Assembly: GCA_030536855.1 (NCBI GenBank)
Contig: JAUNPK010000019.1
Span: 12,037-61,493 of the forward strand
Length of the DNA stretch: 49,457 nucleotides
DNA from: Eubacteriales bacterium
Lineage (GTDB): Bacteria; Bacillota; Clostridia; Lachnospirales; Lachnospiraceae
Reading direction: 5' to 3'
The notes beneath the pieces were generated by a model. It was not told the DNA's origin. It did not search any database and saw only the letters and a program-made list of their open reading frames with translations. Below are positions 8,322 to 20,260 of this stretch, in pieces; the stretch's first letter is position 1; the number at the start of each line of letters is the position of its first letter. Both the position numbers and the translations under genes were made by a program.

Positions 8322-8366
8322 GTCAAATGTTATTATTATGATAATCACGTTTAAGTAGGAAATGCT

Positions 8367-8660
8367 ATGGGAGATAAGGGGAAAGGGCTTAGAAACATTG
8401 TATTAATTTCTCAGATTAGTATATGTATTATGGTGCCGACATTTTTATGCCTTGCTTTAGGCATATGGTTGGATAAGAAGCTTGGTACATGGTTTACAAT
8501 TCCTCTTCTTTTTATTGGAATGGCAGCAGGGCTAAGGAATGCTTATGTTCTGGCTATTAATACTGTAAGGCAGGAAGAGGCTTCACGAAAGAGAAAACAG
8601 GAAGAAGAAATTAATAAAAAAGTGGAGAATTATAATAAAAATCATGATAAGCAAGATTAA
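8367..8660 (+). CDS. AtpZ/AtpI-family small membrane protein
   Basis: A 97-residue protein with two membrane segments (about residues 12-30 and 42-62) joined by GIWLDKKLGTW, the signature of the F1F0-ATPase gene 1 (AtpZ-like) family. It has a charged, Lys-rich cytosolic tail. Members help assemble or insert the c ring or assist Mg2+ supply. It is the first gene of the atp operon and overlaps the next gene by 17 bp. Confidence 0.8.
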   Translation: MGDKGKGLRNIVLISQISICIMVPTFLCLALGIWLDKKLGTWFTIPLLFIGMAAGLRNAYVLAINTVRQEEASRKRKQEEEINKKVENYNKNHDKQD

Positions 8661-9045
8661 AGAACTCAATTCTTCAATACCGGGTATGTTGTTTATTGAC
8701 GCAGTATACCTGCTCATTGGTGAAGTAATTATACTGGTATTTGTACCGGATAAATTAAACTGTGCCATAGGTTTTGCAGCAGGAATTCTATATTCAGTAT
8801 TTTGTACATTTCATATGAGCCTAAGAATCCGGAAGGTTGTTTATGGTGGAGCTAATACAAGTGTTACTCTGGTTATAGGATATTTTATAAGATTAATTGT
8901 AATGTTTGCATTATTTGCAATGCTTTACTTTACTGGTACGGGCAGTCTTCTATGCGCAGTTATCGGTATGTTTTCAATGAAGGTAGCGGCTTATTTACAG
9001 CCGATTGCTGATAAATTATTTAATATATTAAAAAAAGGAAGGTGA
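8644..9045 (+). CDS. atpI: ATP synthase subunit I (AtpI)
   Basis: A 133-residue protein with four predicted membrane helices: about residues 14-34, 38-58, 76-98 and 102-120. Its position directly before atpB is typical of AtpI, a non-stoichiometric protein implicated in c-ring assembly. Sequence identity in this family is low, so the call rests mainly on topology and operon position. It overlaps the AtpZ-like gene. Confidence 0.75.
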   Translation: MISKIKELNSSIPGMLFIDAVYLLIGEVIILVFVPDKLNCAIGFAAGILYSVFCTFHMSLRIRKVVYGGANTSVTLVIGYFIRLIVMFALFAMLYFTGTGSLLCAVIGMFSMKVAAYLQPIADKLFNILKKGR

Positions 9046-9049
9046 GAAG

Positions 9050-9778
9050 GTGGGAAGCTTTAGTGTGAACACGTTAGTGGCATGCGACTCCAGCTTTATG
9101 ATACAGAGCCTGTATCAATTCAGGATTCCCGGAATTGATTACACATTCAGTATCAATACTACGCATGTTGCAATGCTGCTTGTATCTGTTTTCATTCTAA
9201 TTATGGCAATTGTAGCCAGAGTGAAGATAAACAAGGTTAAACCTGAAGACACCCCCGGAATGTTTCAAAATGCTATCGAGATAATCGTAGAGATGCTTGG
9301 TACAATGGTTGAAGGAATTATGGGCAGAAATGCAAGTAAGTTCGTAAACTACATTTCTACATTATTCTTATTCATAATTATTTCTAACATTTCAGGACTC
9401 TTTGGATTAAGACCGCCTACAGCGGACTATGGTGTAACCCTTTGCCTGGGATTGATAACTTTCATACTGGTTCAGTATAATGGTATCAAGAAAAATAAGG
9501 GAAAACACTTTACGGCTCTTTTTCAGCCAATATGGTTCTTATTTCCAATTAATTTGATTGGTGAGTTCGCGGTTCCGTTGTCTCTTTCACTGCGTCTGTT
9601 TGGTAATGTTATGTCAGGTACCGTTCTTATGGGTCTGATATATGATTTGTTAAAGCCATTTACCATAGGATATCCTGGAATATTGCATGCGTATTTTGAC
9701 TTATTCTCAGGATGTATTCAGGCGTATGTATTTAGTATGTTAACTATGGTTTACGTTAACGACAAAATTGCAGACTAG
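9050..9778 (+). CDS. atpB: ATP synthase F0 subunit a
   Basis: Subunit a is the membrane stator that carries ions to and from the c ring. The family signature SLRLFGNVMSG at about residues 180-190 contains the essential Arg. Several membrane helices run along the 242-residue protein. It starts with GTG at 9050, preceded by GAAGGTGAGAAG, four bases after the atpI stop. Confidence 0.95.
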   Translation: MGSFSVNTLVACDSSFMIQSLYQFRIPGIDYTFSINTTHVAMLLVSVFILIMAIVARVKINKVKPEDTPGMFQNAIEIIVEMLGTMVEGIMGRNASKFVNYISTLFLFIIISNISGLFGLRPPTADYGVTLCLGLITFILVQYNGIKKNKGKHFTALFQPIWFLFPINLIGEFAVPLSLSLRLFGNVMSGTVLMGLIYDLLKPFTIGYPGILHAYFDLFSGCIQAYVFSMLTMVYVNDKIAD

Positions 9779-9824
9779 ATATACTAGTCAAAAAGATAAT
9801 TTTTAAAAAATGGAGGATTTTAAA

Positions 9825-10082
9825 ATGAATATTAGTGGACAGGAATTTATTCAGGCTATGTCAGCAATTGGTGCAGGTATTGCGATGATCGCAGGTGTTG
9901 GTCCTGGTGTAGGACAGGGTATTGCAGCAGGTCACGGTGCTTCAGCAGTAGGTCGTAACCCAGGTGCTAAATCAGATATTACATCAACAATGTTACTTGG
10001 ACAGGCCGTAGCCGAGACAACAGGTCTTTACGGTTTCGCCGTAGCTATTATCTTAATGTTCGTTCAGCCTTTTAAGGGTTAA
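9825..10082 (+). CDS. atpE: ATP synthase F0 subunit c with Na+-type binding site
   Basis: An 85-residue helical hairpin with the polar loop GRNPGAK at residues 43-49. The ion-carrying residue is E64. Around it, Q31, V62, T65 and Y69 correspond one-for-one to the Na+-coordinating set of the Ilyobacter tartaricus c ring (Q32, V63, S66, Y70 around E65), with Thr replacing Ser. The expected coupling ion is Na+, although some such rings can also use H+. The ATG at 9825 has GGAGG 8 nt upstream; the earlier ATG at 9810 overlaps that site and is unlikely to be used. Confidence 0.95.
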   Translation: MNISGQEFIQAMSAIGAGIAMIAGVGPGVGQGIAAGHGASAVGRNPGAKSDITSTMLLGQAVAETTGLYGFAVAIILMFVQPFKG

Positions 10083-10099
10083 TCAGAACATAATAAAAA

Positions 10100-10114
10100 T
10101 CCGCAGGATGCGGA
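10100..10114 (+). other. Small hairpin between atpE and atpF
   Basis: TCCGCA (10100-10105) and TGCGGA (10109-10114) form a GC-rich 6-bp stem with a 3-nt loop, 18 nt after the atpE stop. There is no T-run, so it is not a terminator. It may stabilise or define the end of an atpE-containing mRNA segment, which would fit the high c-subunit stoichiometry. Confidence 0.45.
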
Positions 10115-10143
10115 ATTGAGGATAGTAGAAAGGAGGCCGACAG

Positions 10144-10695
10144 GTGAATTTAGGAAGTACATTTATCGCGCTTGAAACATCAGGACGATTATTTGGCTTA
10201 GATTATCAGCTCCTTTTTGATGCTGCTATAACAGCAATAAATGTATTCATATTGTTCCTCTTATTGTCAGTTATTCTGTTTAATCCGGTACGAAACATGC
10301 TGAAGAAAAGACAGGATAAGATAGCAGGAGACAGAGAAAATGCTGAAAATGATAGAGCAGAAGCTCTTGCAATGAAGGAAGAATATGAAGCTAAATTAAA
10401 GGATGCTAATAAGGAGGCTGAACTTATCTTAAGCGAAGCTCGTAAGACAGCAATGCATAACGAGCAGAAGATTATAGATGAAGCTAAGGAAGAGGCAGCA
10501 AGAATAATTGCAAGAGCTAATACAGAGGCTGAACTTGAGAAGCAGAAGGCTGCTGATGATATCAAACAACAGATTATTGTTGTTGCATCGGTTATGGCAT
10601 CAAAACTTGTTGCAAAATCTATTGATGATAATGACAGTAACGCTCTTATTGAGCAGACTTTGAATGAAATGGGTGAGAACACATGGCTAAGCTAG
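10144..10695 (+). CDS. atpF: ATP synthase F0 subunit b
   Basis: The peripheral-stalk subunit has one N-terminal membrane helix (about residues 27-47) and then a long charged coiled coil rich in Ala, Glu and Lys, ending in a short C-terminal segment that binds delta. The 183 residues are standard. Translation starts at GTG 10144, preceded by AAGGAGG. The 3' end overlaps atpH by 13 bp. Confidence 0.93.
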   Translation: MNLGSTFIALETSGRLFGLDYQLLFDAAITAINVFILFLLLSVILFNPVRNMLKKRQDKIAGDRENAENDRAEALAMKEEYEAKLKDANKEAELILSEARKTAMHNEQKIIDEAKEEAARIIARANTEAELEKQKAADDIKQQIIVVASVMASKLVAKSIDDNDSNALIEQTLNEMGENTWLS

Positions 10696-11237
10696 TAGAG
10701 ACAACTTATGGTGATGCGTTGTTTGACCTTGCTTTGCAGGAATCCAAGATGGATGTGTTGTGTGAAGAAGCACAGACTGTAATTGAAGCGTTTAAAGATA
10801 ATGCGGAATTAGGAAAGCTTCTGGGTCACCCTAAGATTGTAAAAGAAGAAAAACAGAACGTAGTTAAAAATATTTTTTCTAAGTTTGTTTCTGATGATAT
10901 GACAGGACTTCTTGTTATTATGGTGTCTAAAGACAGACAGAACAACATAGTAAGTACACTGGAATATTTTATCAACAGAGTGTATCAATACAAAAAAATA
11001 GGCATTGCCTATGTAAGTACAGCGAAGCCTCTTACAGAAACGCAGAAGGCAGCTGTTGTTAACAAATTACTGGCTACTACAGATTATGTTGATTTTAAGA
11101 TGAATTATCTGGTAGACGAGTCTTTGATTGCCGGTATGGTAATAAGAATTGGAGACAGAGTAGTGGACAGTAGCATTAAACATAAAATTGATGAGCTTGC
11201 GAAGGATTTGAAGAAGCTTCAGCTTGTAAATTCCTAA
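10683..11237 (+). CDS. atpH: ATP synthase F1 subunit delta
   Basis: This is the OSCP/delta subunit linking the peripheral stalk to the top of F1. The N-terminal helical bundle begins with YGDALFDLAL. The C-terminal region contains the family segment with GMVIRIGDRVVDSSI at about residues 151-165. It is 184 residues long, overlaps atpF and lies 31 bp before atpA. Confidence 0.93.
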   Translation: MAKLVETTYGDALFDLALQESKMDVLCEEAQTVIEAFKDNAELGKLLGHPKIVKEEKQNVVKNIFSKFVSDDMTGLLVIMVSKDRQNNIVSTLEYFINRVYQYKKIGIAYVSTAKPLTETQKAAVVNKLLATTDYVDFKMNYLVDESLIAGMVIRIGDRVVDSSIKHKIDELAKDLKKLQLVNS

Positions 11238-11244
11238 CAGGTGA

Positions 11245-12777
<1,533 letters not shown>

Positions 12778-12801
12778 CTTTATGGAATGGAGGTATACGT
12801 T

Positions 12802-13656
12802 ATGGCCTCAATGAGAGACATAAAAAGACGTAGAGATAGTATTCAAAGTACTGGTCAGATTACCAAAGCCATGAAGCTGGTATCAACTGTTAAACTCCAG
12901 AAAGCCAAAGGAAGAGCGGAGAGTACAAAACCTTATTCAGATTTGATGTATGAGACTATAAGTAATATGCTTGCAAGATCCAGAAATATCAATCACAGAT
13001 ATTTAAAGCCGGGAGACTCCCATAAAAAGGCAATTATAACCATAACTGCCAACAGAGGACTTGCCGGAGGATACAATAGTAATATTACTAAACTTATCAC
13101 TAACGGTGAATTTGATAAGGAAGATGTAAACATTATAGCGGTGGGAACAAAGGGACGAGATTTCCTTGTGAGAAGAGGTTACAATGTGACGGATGATTAT
13201 TCAGAGGTCATTAATGATCCTCTTTACACAGATGCAAGACAGATGTGTGATAAACTTCTTAAGGAATTTGAAGACGGCGAGATAGGAGAAATATATCTAG
13301 CTTACACGTCTTTCAAGAACACGGTTGTTCATGAACCTAAGTTATTAAAGCTCTTACCTGTTTCGGTAGATGAGATTAAGAGTAACAGTGAAGATACAAC
13401 ACCTATGAATTATGAACCACAGGAAGATGAAGCTCTGGATTTGATTATACCAAAGTATTTATGCAGTCTTATATATGGTGCTTTAATAGAAGCTGTGGCA
13501 AGTGAGAATGGTGCCCGTATGCAGGCAATGGATAATGCTACAAGTAACGCAGAAGAGATGATTTCAGATCTTTCCCTTAAATATAATAGAGCCAGACAGG
13601 CATCTATTACGCAGGAACTTACTGAGATTATCGCTGGTGCTAATGCTATCGGATAG
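12802..13656 (+). CDS. atpG: ATP synthase F1 subunit gamma
   Basis: The central rotor shaft. The N-terminal helix begins MRDIKRRRDSI and is followed by the conserved KAMKLVSTVKLQKA. The C-terminal helix contains the family signature around ARQASITQELTEI. I chose the ATG at 12802, 9 nt after GGAGG (12788-12792); the earlier ATG at 12787 overlaps that ribosome binding site. Confidence 0.95.
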   Translation: MASMRDIKRRRDSIQSTGQITKAMKLVSTVKLQKAKGRAESTKPYSDLMYETISNMLARSRNINHRYLKPGDSHKKAIITITANRGLAGGYNSNITKLITNGEFDKEDVNIIAVGTKGRDFLVRRGYNVTDDYSEVINDPLYTDARQMCDKLLKEFEDGEIGEIYLAYTSFKNTVVHEPKLLKLLPVSVDEIKSNSEDTTPMNYEPQEDEALDLIIPKYLCSLIYGALIEAVASENGARMQAMDNATSNAEEMISDLSLKYNRARQASITQELTEIIAGANAIG

Positions 13657-13673
13657 TAGGTTAAGAAATATAA

Positions 13674-15086
<1,413 letters not shown>

Positions 15087-15104
15087 GACAGAAATGAGGT
15101 AATA

Positions 15105-15509
15105 ATGGCAGATTCAAAGACAATAAAGCTTCTTATTAATACACCTGAGAGAGTTTTTTACAATGATGATGTTACTATGGTGGAACTTGCAACAAGCGAG
15201 GGAGAGATTGGCGTATATCCTGATCACATTCCTCTTACAGCAGTTTTGGTTCCTTGTGTATTAAAGATTCATCAGGATGGAGAAGTAAAGAAGGCTGCTG
15301 TTCACGGAGGAATTGTTGAAATTCTGAAGGATAAGGTTACAGTATTGGCTGAAATAGCGGAATGGCCGGATGAGATTGATGTCAATCGAGCTAATGAGGC
15401 TAAGACGAGAGCAGAGAGAAGACTTTCAAGTAAGGATAGCAATCTTGATGTGGCAAGAGCAGAACTTGCCTTGAAAAGATCTCTTGCGAGACTTGGAGCG
15501 GCTGATTAG
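15105..15509 (+). CDS. atpC: ATP synthase F1 subunit epsilon
   Basis: A 134-residue rotor subunit that links gamma to the c ring and can inhibit ATP hydrolysis. The N-terminal beta sandwich has the family pattern EGEIGVYPDHIPLTAVL. The C-terminal half is a two-helix segment rich in Ala, Arg and Glu. It is the last gene of the atp operon. Confidence 0.94.
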   Translation: MADSKTIKLLINTPERVFYNDDVTMVELATSEGEIGVYPDHIPLTAVLVPCVLKIHQDGEVKKAAVHGGIVEILKDKVTVLAEIAEWPDEIDVNRANEAKTRAERRLSSKDSNLDVARAELALKRSLARLGAAD

Positions 15510-15575
15510 TATTTATAAACCGGGAATCAGATGTATGGATATGACCGGTTAAATAACCTAATACATGATATGAAT

Positions 15576-15625
15576 AAACCTTCCATTAATTGGTAATAAT
15601 GAAACCAGTTGATGGGAGGTTTTTT
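15576..15625 (+). terminator. Terminator-like hairpin containing the ywmB ribosome binding site
   Basis: The arm 15576-15594 pairs with 15604-15622 over 19 bp with three G-U pairs and no mismatch. A run of six T (15620-15625) follows and the ATG begins at 15626. GGGAGG (15614-15619), the only ribosome binding site of the next gene, lies inside the 3' arm. Transcripts coming through from atp would end here or have the site masked. Confidence 0.8.
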
Positions 15626-16417
15626 ATGAGAAAAATAAAGTCAAGAAAATTAGGAAATTCAGGAAATTACAGGTTTCAAAGAATTGCAATGATTATTGCA
15701 TGTGTTTTATGGATTTATACCGCAGGAAGACTAATTGGAACTAATATAGCCAAAGGTAATATAGTGGAAAGCAGCAATATGGTTAATGCATTTTGTGAAA
15801 ATGTGTATAACAATACAAGTGCTAAGATTACTTTGAGGGGAAAAATTGCTGATGGGTACCTTTCAGAAAGTGCAAGAAAACTTATACTATGTGACATGGC
15901 TCAGACAATAGGAATAAAAGAATATGATTATGGTAACAGCACTGAAGGTAATAAATATTATACTATTATCAGGAAAAATTCTGTTAACGGGTATGTGGAA
16001 ATGTCTGTTATATGCGATGATGAATCTACAAATGATAATTATGCTGTTATTGTGGTTGAACTTAAAAATGGAGTAGGAAGTACAGAATATTATAGAAATC
16101 TGGTAGAGGAAATAGGAAAAAGATACGGTATCAATGAGGAAGTAAATATCTGTCTTAACGGAGATGTTTATGGAAAATTGGATATATCAGAAATGAACAG
16201 TATTTCAGATAAATTATTGAAAGAGATTAATGCAAAGAAAATTACCGAGAGGACGGATGAAGACATATATACAATATATGCTTATGACAAGGATATTGAT
16301 AATTATATATCCCTGGGTAAAAATAAAGTAAATGTTAATATTACAATGAATTACAATGAGAAAAATAATACAACCAAAATTTATATGGCAACGCCAATAA
16401 ATAACGAAGATTACTAA
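15626..16417 (+). CDS. YwmB-like exported protein (DUF1779 family)
   Basis: A 263-residue protein with an N-terminal membrane segment (about residues 18-35) and an extracytoplasmic alpha/beta region. Its size, topology and placement after atpC match YwmB, the B. subtilis protein with a TATA-box-binding-like fold located near atp and murAA. I saw no catalytic motif, and the family has no established function. The start at 15626 is fixed by GGGAGG immediately upstream; the earlier in-frame starts lie inside the hairpin. Confidence 0.65.
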   Translation: MRKIKSRKLGNSGNYRFQRIAMIIACVLWIYTAGRLIGTNIAKGNIVESSNMVNAFCENVYNNTSAKITLRGKIADGYLSESARKLILCDMAQTIGIKEYDYGNSTEGNKYYTIIRKNSVNGYVEMSVICDDESTNDNYAVIVVELKNGVGSTEYYRNLVEEIGKRYGINEEVNICLNGDVYGKLDISEMNSISDKLLKEINAKKITERTDEDIYTIYAYDKDIDNYISLGKNKVNVNITMNYNEKNNTTKIYMATPINNEDY

Positions 16418-16483
16418 TTAGTCTTGTGAATTAAGGTTAAAGATATTACAATAAAAGAAGTAAGCTTTTTTGGAGGTTTAATA

Positions 16484-17626
16484 GTGACTATACAGGAAAC
16501 ATTAGATAAATGTGTATCAAGGGATTTGATAGATATAACCATAAGTGACAGAAGAATTAAGTCAGAAGACAGGCCGGTGAAGATTAAAATAAGACCTGTT
16601 ATGATAAAAGATCATATTGAATATCAGGTTTCAGAATTTATAGGAAAAAAGGTATTTCATAAAAATTATTCGTCACAATCCGTTAAAGAACTGATTATTG
16701 AATATCTTACCACTGAATTCAAGCAGGCCCAGATTACAACTACATCTATGTCAGCAACTATTCTTTCAAGTAAAAGCGGAACAACTACTTGCAAGTGTAA
16801 AGGTCTTAAAGAGGTTAAAGCTCAAAAAGACCTTAGCCACAACAGGACGAAAAAGTATATTTTAAAAGAGGGCAAGGCTGTGGACTTCCTTGTGGATCTT
16901 GGTGTAATGACCAAGGATGGAGTCATAGTTAAATCGAAATATGATAAATTCAGACAGATAAATAGATTTTTAGAATTTATAGAAGACATTTTGCCAAAGC
17001 TTGATAAGGATAAAGAACAGACAATTATTGATTTCGGCTGTGGAAAATCTTATCTTACATTTGCAATGTATTATTATCTTAAGGAATTGAAGGGCTACAA
17101 TATAAGAATTATAGGATTGGATCTCAAGGAAGATGTAATTGAGCATTGCAATGAATTAAGAAAAAGATATGGATATGACAAGCTGGATTTCTATGTGGGA
17201 GATATAGCTTCATACAAAGATGTAGACTGTGTGGATATGGTGGTGACACTTCATGCCTGTGATACAGCGACAGATTATGCGCTTGCCAAGGCTGTTTCAT
17301 GGGGAGCAAAAGTGATTCTGTCAGTTCCGTGCTGCCAGCATGAGGCAAATAAAACCATAAATAACGAGATGTTAGCGCCTGTAATGGAATACGGAATATT
17401 AAAAGAGAGAATGGCTGCAATAATAACAGACGCAGCCAGAGCAGAGCTACTGAAAGCTAATGGATATGAAACACAAATATTAGAATTTATTGATATGGAA
17501 CATACTCCGAAGAACTTGCTGATAAGGGCTGTTAAGACAGGTAAAGTAAATGAAGAAGCCAGAAGAGAAGTGGCAGAAATGGAAAAGAACCTGAATGTTA
17601 ATCTTACCTTATTCCGACTGATTTAA
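16484..17626 (+). CDS. SAM-dependent methyltransferase, Methyltransf_32/TRM13-like
   Basis: The C-terminal half has a Rossmann methyltransferase fold. The SAM-binding motif DFGCGKSYLTF is at about residues 181-191, motif II GLDLKEDVIEHC at about 210-221, and then VTLHACDTATDYAL and SVPCCQHE. The last two resemble Methyltransf_32 (TRM13/METTL25-like) proteins. The N-terminal 150 residues are a separate alpha/beta region with a CKCKG patch and may bind RNA. The substrate is unknown; tRNA or rRNA is plausible. Translation starts at GTG 16484, with GGAGG upstream. Confidence 0.75.
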   Translation: MTIQETLDKCVSRDLIDITISDRRIKSEDRPVKIKIRPVMIKDHIEYQVSEFIGKKVFHKNYSSQSVKELIIEYLTTEFKQAQITTTSMSATILSSKSGTTTCKCKGLKEVKAQKDLSHNRTKKYILKEGKAVDFLVDLGVMTKDGVIVKSKYDKFRQINRFLEFIEDILPKLDKDKEQTIIDFGCGKSYLTFAMYYYLKELKGYNIRIIGLDLKEDVIEHCNELRKRYGYDKLDFYVGDIASYKDVDCVDMVVTLHACDTATDYALAKAVSWGAKVILSVPCCQHEANKTINNEMLAPVMEYGILKERMAAIITDAARAELLKANGYETQILEFIDMEHTPKNLLIRAVKTGKVNEEARREVAEMEKNLNVNLTLFRLI

Positions 17627-17702
17627 GGGGATGTTTCATATAATACAGACAATTACATCACAGACGTATGATGATAATAATGTTTGTTGATAGAGGGTAG
17701 TT

Positions 17703-20249
17703 ATGAATAGAGTAAAGAGTATAAAAAGTACAAAATATTTTATATTGGGTATAGTGTTTTTGGCCACTGCCGTTATTACATTTATATCTATGAATTTTGA
17801 TATGGTTCAGCCGGCATCCACATCAATGGCAGGGGCAAGTTTGCCTACTGTTTCTATGAAAACGGAAGCCGGAAGTGAATTTAACAGGCTTCATGGTTAT
17901 ACAACCCAGATAAATCAAGCTCTTATAAATGAATCCATAACACCGATATCACAAAACAGAAAACTGTCAGTAGTGATACACACTTATGGACAGGATATAA
18001 TGTCTGTATCATATAAAATCCGCAGCCTTTCCGACAATTCTCTTATTGAAAATACCCAGGTGAGCGGATATTCAGAGACAGATGGAAATATTGATGTAAC
18101 CTTTAATATAAAAAACTTAATTGATGACAATACAGAGTACGCATTGGATATAATTCTGGAAACAGATGTATATAGCGAGATTCATTATTATACGAGAATT
18201 ATTTCCGGTGAAAATTACCAGTTGGAAAGCAAATTTGATTTTGTTAAGGATTTTAATGACTGTACATTTGATCCGGGAAGACTTAAAGATATACAGAAAT
18301 ATCTGGAGACCAGTTCCTCAGGAAGTAATAACAATTATGGTAAAGTGAATATTAACAGTTCATTAGATTCGGTGGGATGGGGAGAATTGAGCCCATATAA
18401 GGAAAGTGAGCTTATTCCTATTGTTAAAGAAATAAATCAGGATGTGGCAGTTATATGTTTTGATTATAAAATAGGTGCTGCAAATAATTATGATTCATAT
18501 GATTCATATAATGTATTTGAATATTACCGTATAAGGCAGACACCTAATGGATTCTACCTTCTCAATTTTGAGAGGGAGGTTAACCAGGTATTTGACGGTA
18601 AGAATGACTTAGCTTCAACATCCAAGATTAATCTGGGTGTCAACTCGGATACTACAGCTATATATGCCTCAGACGAAAAGGGAGTATATTCATATTTTGT
18701 TAATCAGGGCTCGTTATGGTGTTTTAATACAGACAATAATATGTATACAAAGGTGTTTTCGTTTGAGTCAGATGATTCTGACGGTATAAGAGAAAATTAT
18801 GGCAGTCATAATATTAAGATTATGAACATAGAAGATAATGGTGATTGTTCATTTTTGGTATACGGATATATGAACAGAGGAAAGCACGAAGGAGACGTGG
18901 GAGTTTCTCTTTGCAACTACTCTTATACCGACAATAATGTGGTTGAAAAGCTATATCTTCCTGTAAATATACCTTATGAGATACTCTCCCGCAATGTGGG
19001 GGAAGTGGCTTATCTGGCAGGAGAGAACATATTTTACATTTTAATGGACGACACTCTTTATTCAGTAGACCTTGTCAGCAAGGAAGTTATGGTTGAAGTT
19101 ACAGGTCTTGTGGAGGGTACTTATGCAGTATCCGAAAGCGGAAGTGTAATTGCTTACAGCACCAATGGTAAATTATATGAAACGGATACTATTAGAATAT
19201 TTAATATGGCAAATAACACTGACCATGAGCTAAAGGCTGGAGAAGGTGATTATTTAAGAGCACTCGGATATGTAAATGAAGATTTTATATATGGAACGGC
19301 TCATAAAGATGATATATATGTTGAAGATGCCGGAAGTGTTACATTTGCTATGTATAAGATAGGAATTTTGTCAAGTGATTATAATCTTATTAAAGAGTAC
19401 AATGAGCCGGATATATATGTCAGCGATGCAAGTGTTGCGGATATGCGAATCAATCTTACAAGAATTGTAAAGTCTGAAGACGGTGGATATGAGGGAGTTA
19501 GCATAGATCAGCTTATCAATAAGGATGAGAATAATGAAGAGTTAGGTCTTACCCTTGAGACAATCGTTACAGATAACAGAAAACAGGAACTGTGTATTAA
19601 ATTTGTTAAACCATGTGCAGGAATGCAGGTAAACTACAGAACTTCATCAGATGTTCAATTTAAGAGTGATGCTGATCTTAAACTTGATAATGAATTTACA
19701 GGTGAAGGAAAATACTATGTGTACGGATATGGAAAGTTTCAGGGCAGTAAGACAGATGTATCTTCTGCTATAACTCTTGCCAATAATACTTACGGAAGTG
19801 TAACGGATTATAATGCAAATATAATTTGGAAAAGATATAAGAATACTACAGGTTCCATTGAAGGTTTATCATCGCCGGGATGTAACACTGAAGATTCCTT
19901 GAAAAAATCGGTGCAGATAATCGCAGACTATGCAGGGGCGCAATTTAGCACAGAAAATGCCATGAATGCAGGAGATACTGCAAAAGAAGCACTGAGTCGT
20001 ATACCTGGAGTTGAGGGAATTTGTATTAAAGGTGTATCTGTAGATAAAATGCTGAATTTTATAGATGCAGGTTGCCCTGTAATAGGAAGAACCGGTAATA
20101 ACAGTTATGTAATAATAATAGCCTATGATTCAAAACAGCTGGTTTATATGGATACATCTTCAGGAAGAACAATTACCACAACAATAACAGATGCAAATAA
20201 ATTGTTTGCTCAGTGGGAAAATATTTTTGTGACCTATTATAAGAATTAG
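17703..20249 (+). CDS. Large exported protein of unknown function with C39-like C-terminus
   Basis: Of 848 residues, 12-30 form a signal anchor, so the rest is outside the membrane. Residues 60-160 look like an immunoglobulin-type beta domain. Residues 250-600 carry repeated short strands with Gly/Asp turns, as in a beta-propeller. The last 130 residues, from SLKKSVQIIADYAG, resemble the papain-like C39_2 fold (NNSYVIIIAYD, then YMDTSSGRT). No Cys is seen at the usual N-terminal active-site position, and Ser stands where the His before YV-IIAYD is expected, so it is probably not a peptidase. I do not recognise the family. It precedes a class A penicillin-binding protein by 62 bp, suggesting envelope work. 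Confidence 0.6.
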   Translation: MNRVKSIKSTKYFILGIVFLATAVITFISMNFDMVQPASTSMAGASLPTVSMKTEAGSEFNRLHGYTTQINQALINESITPISQNRKLSVVIHTYGQDIMSVSYKIRSLSDNSLIENTQVSGYSETDGNIDVTFNIKNLIDDNTEYALDIILETDVYSEIHYYTRIISGENYQLESKFDFVKDFNDCTFDPGRLKDIQKYLETSSSGSNNNYGKVNINSSLDSVGWGELSPYKESELIPIVKEINQDVAVICFDYKIGAANNYDSYDSYNVFEYYRIRQTPNGFYLLNFEREVNQVFDGKNDLASTSKINLGVNSDTTAIYASDEKGVYSYFVNQGSLWCFNTDNNMYTKVFSFESDDSDGIRENYGSHNIKIMNIEDNGDCSFLVYGYMNRGKHEGDVGVSLCNYSYTDNNVVEKLYLPVNIPYEILSRNVGEVAYLAGENIFYILMDDTLYSVDLVSKEVMVEVTGLVEGTYAVSESGSVIAYSTNGKLYETDTIRIFNMANNTDHELKAGEGDYLRALGYVNEDFIYGTAHKDDIYVEDAGSVTFAMYKIGILSSDYNLIKEYNEPDIYVSDASVADMRINLTRIVKSEDGGYEGVSIDQLINKDENNEELGLTLETIVTDNRKQELCIKFVKPCAGMQVNYRTSSDVQFKSDADLKLDNEFTGEGKYYVYGYGKFQGSKTDVSSAITLANNTYGSVTDYNANIIWKRYKNTTGSIEGLSSPGCNTEDSLKKSVQIIADYAGAQFSTENAMNAGDTAKEALSRIPGVEGICIKGVSVDKMLNFIDAGCPVIGRTGNNSYVIIIAYDSKQLVYMDTSSGRTITTTITDANKLFAQWENIFVTYYKN

Positions 20250-20260
20250 TATGGATATTA

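Noticed and set aside
10206-10682. Minus-strand frame opposite atpF
   Set aside because: It is the mirror of an Ala/Glu/Lys-rich coiled coil, gives a Ser/Ala-biased product with no ribosome binding site, and the plus-strand gene is certain.
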